A stretch of 64,000 nucleotides of DNA. It comes from Sphingomonas sp. BK345 (lineage in GTDB: Bacteria; Pseudomonadota; Alphaproteobacteria; Sphingomonadales; Sphingomonadaceae). Positions 58,200 through 64,000 of this stretch are shown piece by piece. A model generated the notes under the pieces. The model worked only from the letters and a program-made list of their open reading frames with translations, was not told the origin of the DNA and made no database searches. The DNA is taken from the NCBI RefSeq assembly GCF_014193845.1, contig NZ_JACHZX010000001.1, positions 248,001 to 312,000 of the forward strand. The letters are read 5' to 3'. Position numbers and translations under genes: made by a program. Position 1 is the stretch's first letter. Every line of letters starts with the position of its first letter.

Positions 58200-59627
58200 A
58201 TGCACCCGACGCGACGCGCCGTGATGGGCGCCGCCGCCGCGCTGACGATCGGCGCACCCGCGGCCGCGGCCCCGGCCAGTTTCGTCAGCCAGCGCCCACC
58301 GCTGGCGAAGCGGCGCTTCGTGAGCGCCGCGGTGGAACGCGAGCTCAGCCGCCTCAAGGCGCGGATCGCCGACCCCGAACTCGCCTGGATGTTCGAGAAT
58401 TGCTATCCCAACACGCTCGACACCACCGTCTTCACCGGCACGATCGACGGAAAGTCCGACACCTTCGTGATCACCGGCGACATCGACGCGATGTGGCTGC
58501 GCGACAGCGCGGTGCAGGTCGAACCCTATCTACCTCTCGCCCGGGACGACCGGCCCCTGCGCGAGATGCTGCACGGGCTGATCCAGCGCCAGGCACGCTG
58601 CATCCTGATCGACCCTTATGCCAACGCCTTCGTCCGCGACCCTGGCGCGCGCTCAAACCTCGACTCGGCCACGCTCGACGACACCGAGATGCGGCCCGGC
58701 GTGGCACAGCGCAAATGGGAGATCGACTCGCTCTGCTACCCGATGCGGCTCGCGCACGATTTCTGGGCGACCACGCGTGACCGGACGCCGTTCGACGACC
58801 TGTGGCGCCGCTCGGCCGCGTTGATCGTCGAGACGCTGCGGGTGCAGCAGCGCAAGGAGGCGCCGGGCCCGTACCGCTACCAGCGGCTCACCAAGATCCC
58901 GACCGACAGCCTGATGCTCGACGGCTATGGCCCGCCCTCGAACAAGGTCGGCCTGATCCACTCGGCCTTCCGCCCCTCCGACGACGCCTGTGTCTACCCC
59001 TTCCTCGTCCCCGCCAATTTGTTCGCGGTGTCGAGCCTGCGCCAGGTCGCGCGCGTCCACCGCGAGGCGCGCGACGACGCCGACGCCGCGCGCGAGGCAG
59101 AGGCGCTGGCGAACGAGGTCGAGGCGGCGCTTCGCAAGCACGCGATCGTGCCCGACGGGCGCGGCGGGCAGGTCTGGGCCTATGAGGTGGACGGGTTCGG
59201 CAACTGGCTGTTCGCCGACGACGCGGGCATTCCCAGCCTGTACGGCCTGCCGCTGATCGAGGCGGCGTCGGTCGACGACCCGCTCTACCAGCGCACCGCC
59301 GAACTGGCGTGGAGTCCGCGCAATCCGTTCTTCGTGCAGGGCAGCGCCGCGAGCGGCATCGGCAGCCCGCACATGGGGCTCGACAAGGTGTGGCCGATGG
59401 CGATCATCGCGCGCGCGATGGTGACGCGCGACGAGGGAGTGGTGCGCGACTGCTTGCGCACGCTCAAGGCGACCCACGCCGGTACCGGCTTCATGCACGA
59501 GTCCTTCCACAAGGACGATCCGGCGCGCTTCACCCGCGCCTGGTTTGCTTGGGTGAACGGCATGTTCGGCCAGATGATCGGGGCGGTCGCTGCGCGCTAC
59601 CCGCGTCTGCTCGCGGAGCGGTTCTGA
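58200..59627 (+). CDS. GH125 exo-alpha-1,6-mannosidase-like, exported (copy B)
   Basis: The 475-residue protein starts at the ATG at 58200 after GGAGAGAG. It has a Tat-like signal (MHPTRRAVMGAAAALTIGA). It shares all GH125 landmarks with copy A: WMFENCYPNTLDTTVF, VITGDIDAMWLRDSAVQ, LIHSAFRPSDDACVYPFLVP and GTGFMHESFHKDDPARFTRA. The two proteins differ enough to suggest distinct linkage preference. It ends 12 bp before the convergent ROK regulator stop. Confidence 0.92.
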   Translation: MHPTRRAVMGAAAALTIGAPAAAAPASFVSQRPPLAKRRFVSAAVERELSRLKARIADPELAWMFENCYPNTLDTTVFTGTIDGKSDTFVITGDIDAMWLRDSAVQVEPYLPLARDDRPLREMLHGLIQRQARCILIDPYANAFVRDPGARSNLDSATLDDTEMRPGVAQRKWEIDSLCYPMRLAHDFWATTRDRTPFDDLWRRSAALIVETLRVQQRKEAPGPYRYQRLTKIPTDSLMLDGYGPPSNKVGLIHSAFRPSDDACVYPFLVPANLFAVSSLRQVARVHREARDDADAAREAEALANEVEAALRKHAIVPDGRGGQVWAYEVDGFGNWLFADDAGIPSLYGLPLIEAASVDDPLYQRTAELAWSPRNPFFVQGSAASGIGSPHMGLDKVWPMAIIARAMVTRDEGVVRDCLRTLKATHAGTGFMHESFHKDDPARFTRAWFAWVNGMFGQMIGAVAARYPRLLAERF

Positions 59628-59639
59628 GGCGCACGCGGC

Positions 59640-60830
59640 TCAGTCGTCCGCCGACAGGAAGACGAGGTCGTTGAAGGGCAGGATCGCCGCGCCGATCGCG
59701 GGCGCGTCGGCGGCGAGCTGTGCGGTCAGCACGGGCGCGGCGGGCACCACCGGATCGTCCACCGCGTCGCGGTGCCGCCCGATCGCGGCGGTGAGTTCAT
59801 CGATCAGCGGCACCGGCAGCCGTCCGCCGATCACGATGGCGCCGGGATCGATCAGGCAGCTGATCGTCGCGATCGGCCCCGCCAGCGCCGCGGCGGCGCG
59901 CTCGATCCAGCCGCGGATCACCGCGCTCGCGGCGGCATCGGCGCTCGCCAGCTCGGCGGGCGCGATCGGCGCGAGGCCGTGCGCGGCGAGATCGGTCTTG
60001 AGCGCCGAGAGCGAGACGATCGACTGGAGCGGCGCGCCGGCGCGATCGGTCAGGAAGCCGATGCGCCCGGCGCGCCCGGTGGCGCCATGGTGATAGTTGC
60101 CGGCGACGACCAGCCCGCCGCCTAGTCCTGCGGAGAGCAGGACGTAGAAGAAGCTGCGGTGCGCCAGCCCGCTGCCGAAACGCGCCTCGCCGATCGCCGC
60201 CGCGGCCGCGTCATTCTCGGTGATCACGGGCCACGTCCCGAGCGGCGCGAGCAGCGCGGGCAGGTCGACGCTGTCCCACTCGGCATAGGCGCGCGGCAGA
60301 CCGGGCAGGTCGACGTGTCCCAGCCCCCCCGGTAGTGCGACACCCATGCCGAGCACGCGGTCGCGCTCGATCAGGCCCTCGGCCAGTAAGGTGGCGATGG
60401 CGTCGCCGATGAAAGCGGCGACCGCGCGCGGCGCGGCGAAGTCGATCTCCTGCGTGTAGCGCGCGCGCACCGCGCCGGTGAGATCGAGCGCGACCAGCGT
60501 GACATGATCGCGGTCGATGTTGACGCCGTAGCTGAAGCAGCCGTCGGGGTTCACCGCGAAGCGGATCGCGGGCATGCCGCGCACGCCGGTGCGCCGGCCC
60601 TTTTCGAACACGAAGCCGCGGTCAGTCAGCCGCTGGGTGATGTTCGCGATCGCCGCTGGCGAGAGGCCGGTCTGCTCCGCGAGCTGGAGGCGCGTCGACT
60701 CCCCCGCGCGCAGGATTGCCTCGAGCACGAGCCGCTCGTTGCGCTCGCCCGCGCGTGCCGGGTTGGTGCCGTGCAGCGTCCGCTGAGCCGTCCCGCTTGC
60801 TCCCGTCGCATGAGGTGGCAGGGGCAACAA
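59640..60830 (-). CDS. ROK-family transcriptional regulator
   Basis: The 396-residue form starts at a TTG at 60830; the true start may be somewhat downstream since no good ribosome site is seen. Residues about 30-85 form a winged helix (LVLEAILRAGESTRLQLAEQ, then TGLSPAAIANITQRLTDRGF). The rest is the ROK sugar-binding fold (MGVALPGGLG, ITENDAAAAAIGEARFGSG). The usual zinc motif CxCGxxGCxE is missing: after GRAGRIGF the chain has only DRAGAPLQ. It may repress the mannoside genes via the motif at 58113 and 60921. Confidence 0.85.
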   Translation of the reverse strand: MLPLPPHATGASGTAQRTLHGTNPARAGERNERLVLEAILRAGESTRLQLAEQTGLSPAAIANITQRLTDRGFVFEKGRRTGVRGMPAIRFAVNPDGCFSYGVNIDRDHVTLVALDLTGAVRARYTQEIDFAAPRAVAAFIGDAIATLLAEGLIERDRVLGMGVALPGGLGHVDLPGLPRAYAEWDSVDLPALLAPLGTWPVITENDAAAAAIGEARFGSGLAHRSFFYVLLSAGLGGGLVVAGNYHHGATGRAGRIGFLTDRAGAPLQSIVSLSALKTDLAAHGLAPIAPAELASADAAASAVIRGWIERAAAALAGPIATISCLIDPGAIVIGGRLPVPLIDELTAAIGRHRDAVDDPVVPAAPVLTAQLAADAPAIGAAILPFNDLVFLSADD

Positions 60831-60920
60831 GGGTCTCCGAGCGGGTGCGAGGGTAGCGGTCTTTCACAGGTAAACGCCGCAAGCATCACGCACAACTGCT
60901 GCACTGCTCCAAACTTACAC

Positions 60921-60939
60921 CTACTTTCTTTTTTAATTG
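60921..60939 (+). promoter_or_regulatory. T-rich operator motif before the sugar transporter operon
   Basis: CTACTTTCTTTTTTAATTG, nearly identical to 58113-58130. It runs into TTGACG (60936-60941), a possible -35 box. It lies about 150 bp upstream of the transporter ATG and 90 bp upstream of the ROK regulator start. Confidence 0.6.
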
Positions 60940-61087
60940 ACGTTCGCGCTGGTTCGCGGGAAAGGAGGACAACTGCCCCGATCGCGGCGCGCCTATCGCG
61001 GGCGTGACACAAAGCGCGACACGGCGAGGCAGGAGGGAGAGGGTGGCGCGATGGCCTCGTGTCGCCTCCGGTCGGGAGGAGCGTGCC

Positions 61088-62425
61088 ATGGGCAGTGCAG
61101 CGTCGCGCACGCGCCTGTTGTTCACCGCCTTCGCGGTCTCGCTCTCCGGGCTGCTCTTCGGTTTCGACACCGCGGTGATCGCCGGCGTGACCGGCGCCTT
61201 GCGCGCGCAGTTCGGCCTCTCGCCCGCCGCGCTGGGTGCGACAGTGTCGTCCGCGCTGCTGGGCACGATGGTCGGCGCCGCACTGGCCGGCGTGTACGGT
61301 GACCGCCGCGGCGCGCGCGCGGGTCTGCGGCTCGCCGCGGCGCTCTACCTCGTCTCCGGCTTCGGCTGCGCGCTGGCGTGGGACTGGGGCGCGCTGCTCC
61401 TGTTCCGCGTCATGGCCGGGGTCGCGATCGGCGCCTCGTCGGTGCTCGCCCCAGTCTATCTCGCCGAGGTGGCGCCGCCCGCGCGCCGCGGGGCGATCGT
61501 CGGCAGCTTCCAGGTCAGCATCGTCACCGGCATCCTGCTCGCCTACGCCAGCAACGCCGCGGTCGGTGCGCTACTCGCGGACGCCGCAGCGACGTGGCGG
61601 TGGAAGCTCGGCCTGACCGCGCTGCCCGCCGCGCTGTTCCAGTTGCTGCTCGTCGCGGTGCCCGACAGCCCGCGCTGGCTGATGCTCCGCGGCCGACGCG
61701 ACGAGGCCGCGGCGGCGGCGCTGCTGCTCCACGGTGACGTCACGGTCGACATGCCCCCTGCCCCGCCGGCGCGCGCGGCGTCGTTGGCGTCGCTGTGGCG
61801 CGAGGCGCCGCGGCCGATGATCCTCGCGATCGTGCTGGGCGCGCTCAACCAGCTCACCGGCATCAACGCCATCCTCTATTACCTCAACGACATCTTCGCG
61901 GCGGCCGGGTTCCGCCAGGTCTCCGCGGACCTGCAGGCGATCGCGGTGGGCGCGGCCAACCTTATCTTCACGCTCGTCGGCATGGCGCTGATCGACCGGC
62001 TCGGCCGCCGCCCGCTCCTCCTCGCCGGTGGCGCCGCGATGGCGGTGCTGCTTCTCGCCGCGACCGCGATCATGCTCGGCCTCCTGCCGCGCGCGCTGAT
62101 GCTGGCGGTGCTCGTCGGCTTCATCGCCGCCTTCGCCACCTCGCAGGGCGCGGTGATCTGGGTCTATCTCAGCGAGATCTTCCCGGCGCACGCGCGCGCC
62201 GCGGGCCAGGCGCTGGGCGCGGGCACGATCTGGCTGTTCGACGCGCTGGTCGCGGCGATCTTCCCCGTCGCCGCCGCCGCGTCGCCGGCCGCGCCGTTCC
62301 TGTTCTTCGCCGCGTGCATGGCGGCGCAGTGCGTGCTGGTGTTCCGCTGGTTCCCCGAGACCCGCGGCGCGTCGCTCGAGCAGATCGAGCGGCAGATGCG
62401 CGGCACGGTGGAGTCGGCACGGTGA
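61088..62425 (+). CDS. Sugar porter MFS transporter
   Basis: The 445-residue protein starts at the ATG at 61088 after GGGAGGAGCGTGCC. It has 12 membrane helices. Sugar-porter features are LSGLLFGFDTAVIAGVTGAL in helix 1, GDRRGARAG in loop 2-3, APVYLAEVAPPARRGAIVGS, the QLTGINAILYYLNDIF helix 7 motif and FPETRGASLEQIE at the end. It probably takes up mannose or a related hexose with protons. It is the first gene of transporter-kinase-isomerase, with GTGA overlap to the next. Confidence 0.93.
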   Translation: MGSAASRTRLLFTAFAVSLSGLLFGFDTAVIAGVTGALRAQFGLSPAALGATVSSALLGTMVGAALAGVYGDRRGARAGLRLAAALYLVSGFGCALAWDWGALLLFRVMAGVAIGASSVLAPVYLAEVAPPARRGAIVGSFQVSIVTGILLAYASNAAVGALLADAAATWRWKLGLTALPAALFQLLLVAVPDSPRWLMLRGRRDEAAAAALLLHGDVTVDMPPAPPARAASLASLWREAPRPMILAIVLGALNQLTGINAILYYLNDIFAAAGFRQVSADLQAIAVGAANLIFTLVGMALIDRLGRRPLLLAGGAAMAVLLLAATAIMLGLLPRALMLAVLVGFIAAFATSQGAVIWVYLSEIFPAHARAAGQALGAGTIWLFDALVAAIFPVAAAASPAAPFLFFAACMAAQCVLVFRWFPETRGASLEQIERQMRGTVESAR

Positions 62426-63351
62426 CCGCCTATCTCGCGGTCGACGTCGGCGGCTCCCACATCGCCTGCGCGCGCGTGCGCGGCGGCACGGTAGAGGGGC
62501 GGCGCGAGATCAAATTGGCCGCGCCGACCTCGCTGGCAGCGGTGCTGCCGGTGCTCGAGGCACATCTGACGGCGCTGCACCGGGGTGAACCCGCCGGCGG
62601 CGTGTCGGTCGCCTTCCCCGGCCTGGTCGACCCGCGTTCGGGCCGCGTCGTGTCGACTCCCGCGGGTAAGTTCGAGGACGCGGTCGGCTTCGACTTCGCC
62701 GGCTGGGCACGCGTGCGGCTCGGCCTTCCGCTGCTGCTCGAGGTCGACGGGCGCATGGCGCTGCTCGGCGAGCATCGGTTCGGCGCGCTGCGCGACGCCG
62801 ATGACGCGGTGCTGCTCAGCCTCGGCACCGGGATCGGCTCGGCCGCGCTGATGCGGGGCACGGTGGTGCGCGGGCGCAGCGGGCATGCCTCGGTGCTCGG
62901 CGGCCATCTCACCGTCGCGATCGACGGGCCGGCGTGCCTGTGCGGCAACATCGGCTGCGCTGAGGCGCTGGCGTCGAGCTGGGCGCTGCCGCGGCTGATC
63001 GCGGCGCTGCCGCGGCGCGGCGCGCTCCACGACCTCGCCGCGCCCGACCTCAAGGCGGTGTTCGACCTCGCGCGCGCCGGCGACGACGGCGCGACTACGG
63101 TGCGCACCGCCTGCCTCGCCGCCTGGTCGGCCGCCGCGCTCAACCTGGTCCACGCCTATGACGCGACGCGCGTGCTGGTCACCGGCGGGGTCGCCGCGGC
63201 GGCGGAGGTGGTGCCCTTCATCCAGGCGCATGTGCGGCGCCACGCCTGGTGCCTGGGCGAGCCGCCGCTGGTGCTGCGCGGCGCGCTCGGCGCCGACGCG
63301 GCGCTGCTCGGCGCCACGCCGCTGTGGGAGAGCCATCGTGACCAACTATGA
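62422..63351 (+). CDS. ROK-family sugar kinase (manno/fructokinase candidate)
   Basis: The 309-residue protein starts at the GTG at 62422, overlapping the transporter stop (GTGA). It has the ATP motif YLAVDVGGSHIACARVRGG, a VAFPGLVDPRSG loop, a catalytic Asp candidate in LLLEVDGRMALLGEHRFGA, and the complete ROK zinc motif in GPACLCGNIGCAEAL. It has no DNA-binding domain, so it is an enzyme. As it sits between a sugar porter and a mannose-6-phosphate isomerase-like gene, mannose is its likely substrate. Confidence 0.87.
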   Translation: MTAYLAVDVGGSHIACARVRGGTVEGRREIKLAAPTSLAAVLPVLEAHLTALHRGEPAGGVSVAFPGLVDPRSGRVVSTPAGKFEDAVGFDFAGWARVRLGLPLLLEVDGRMALLGEHRFGALRDADDAVLLSLGTGIGSAALMRGTVVRGRSGHASVLGGHLTVAIDGPACLCGNIGCAEALASSWALPRLIAALPRRGALHDLAAPDLKAVFDLARAGDDGATTVRTACLAAWSAAALNLVHAYDATRVLVTGGVAAAAEVVPFIQAHVRRHAWCLGEPPLVLRGALGADAALLGATPLWESHRDQL

Positions 63352-64000
63352 CAAGCGGCCCGTCGTCCGTGTCGACGACGCGGCGGATGCCTGTTTGGTC
63401 GGGTGGGACGCGATCCTGCCGCAGCTCGCCGCGGCACGCGACCTCTGCGTCGAATGCTATCCCGGCGCGCCGGTGCCGGCGATCGTCGCGGCGCTACGCG
63501 AGGCGTGGCCCGAGGCGGAGGTGGTCGACACCGCCGCGCTGTTCCGCGATCCCGCGGTGCTCGACGGCGAGATCGACGCGTTGCTCGGCGACGACCCGGT
63601 GTTCGCGCGCTTCCCCGCGATCGGCATCGCCGACTTCCTCGACGCGGCCAAGGTCGCGGCGTGGCGTGCGGGACGTGTGCCGGGCCGTCGCACGATCGTC
63701 GTCGGCCCGGGCGCCGCGACCGTGCTGCGCGCGCGCGACCGGCTGGTCTATGTCGCCATGGCACGTTGGGAGCTCCAGCAGCGCCAGCGCCGCGGCGAGA
63801 TCGCCAACCTCGGGGGAAGCGACCGCCCCGCGCGCGCGGCGGCGCTCTACCGCCGCGCCTTCTTCGTCGACTGGCGCGTCGGCGACGCCATCAAGTACGC
63901 GCTGTTGCCCAAGGCCGACTTCGTGGTGGAGGCGAACGGGCCGGTGCCGCGGATGATCGCTGGCGACACCTACCATCGCGCGCTCGACGCGGTCGCCGCG
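63338..64000 (+). CDS. Class I mannose-6-phosphate isomerase-like protein, N-terminal part (cut by window end)
   Basis: The frame opens with the GTG at 63338 (VTNYDKRPVVRVDD), overlapping the kinase by 14 bp and preceded by GGGAG, and stays open to base 64000 (221 codons seen). The visible part matches the extra N-terminal domain of some class I mannose-6-phosphate isomerases of Bacteroidetes and sphingomonads: LCVECYPGAPVPAI, RLVYVAMARWELQQRQRRGE, RRAFFVDWRVGDAIKYALLP and PRMIAGDTYHRALD. The cupin metal site should lie beyond the window. It would convert Man-6-P to Fru-6-P, completing mannose use. Confidence 0.68.
   Translation, partial: MTNYDKRPVVRVDDAADACLVGWDAILPQLAAARDLCVECYPGAPVPAIVAALREAWPEAEVVDTAALFRDPAVLDGEIDALLGDDPVFARFPAIGIADFLDAAKVAAWRAGRVPGRRTIVVGPGAATVLRARDRLVYVAMARWELQQRQRRGEIANLGGSDRPARAAALYRRAFFVDWRVGDAIKYALLPKADFVVEANGPVPRMIAGDTYHRALDAVAA

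Noticed and set aside
1..64000. CRISPR arrays, tRNA or rRNA genes, prophage or insertion sequences
   Set aside because: No regularly spaced repeats, cloverleaf-like sequence, rRNA segments, integrase or transposase genes were recognised by eye; a dedicated tRNA scan was not possible.

Overview
This window looks like a chromosomal segment of an alphaproteobacterium of the sphingomonad group (Sphingomonas or a close relative). The reasons are the very high GC with G/C at third codon positions, several large TonB-dependent receptors (TBDRs) paired with glycoside hydrolases, a PEPxxWA-CTERM protein, a GlsB-type stress protein behind an EcfG-like promoter, and short dispersed REP-like hairpins. 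No rRNA, tRNA, CRISPR array, insertion sequence or phage gene was recognised. About 56 protein genes are supported, plus two clear pseudogenes: a frameshifted TBDR end and a LysE-type exporter with an internal TGA.

Layout. 0-3.2 kb: end of a siderophore-type TBDR, a CNNM/CorC-like CBS membrane protein, and an OmpA-family lipoprotein. 3.6-7.3 kb: a small anchored protein, the TBDR remnant, and a GH3 beta-glucosidase. 7.4-20.8 kb: housekeeping and stress genes, including a PEPxxWA protein, a FeeM-like N-acyl amino acid synthase, the broken LysE gene, an oxidoreductase, an esterase, an SDR, a DUF427/DCC/TspO overlapping operon, a citrate transporter, a Fis-like protein, GlsB and a YflT-like stress protein, a PAS-LuxR regulator, and small proteins.

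20.8-37.7 kb holds a coherent D-amino-acid/peptide scavenging locus. It encodes an N-acyl-D-amino-acid deacylase-like protein with an Lrp regulator, three beta-lactamase-fold serine hydrolases, DgcN and DgcA (D-glutamate via N-acetyl-D-Glu to N-acetyl-L-Glu), a YkvI-like permease, a POT peptide transporter, a TBDR, an XRE-cupin regulator and a membrane dipeptidase. Two minus-strand operons and the divergent regulator share TCCTGAT-type sites. The gene classes resemble part of the microcystin mlr set, but mlrA and mlrC are not seen, so the real substrate is unknown.

37.8-54.8 kb holds an alpha-galactoside or N-acetylgalactosamine utilisation regulon. Two TBDRs flank GH27 and GH36 enzymes, a BadF-type amino-sugar kinase, AgaS, the tagatose-bisphosphate aldolase subunit GatZ/AgaZ, an EamA permease, an amidohydrolase and a DeoR-family regulator. 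Both TBDR promoters carry an almost identical block of about 48 bp, and related sites precede gatZ and lie between the GH36 and amidohydrolase genes.

54.9-56.4 kb encodes two 23S rRNA modification enzymes (RluE, RlmJ). 56.6-64 kb is an alpha-mannoside locus: two divergent GH125 exo-alpha-mannosidases, a ROK repressor, a sugar-porter MFS, a ROK sugar kinase and the start of a class I mannose-6-phosphate isomerase-like gene cut by the window end. A shared T-rich motif lies upstream of the GH125 pair and of the transporter operon.
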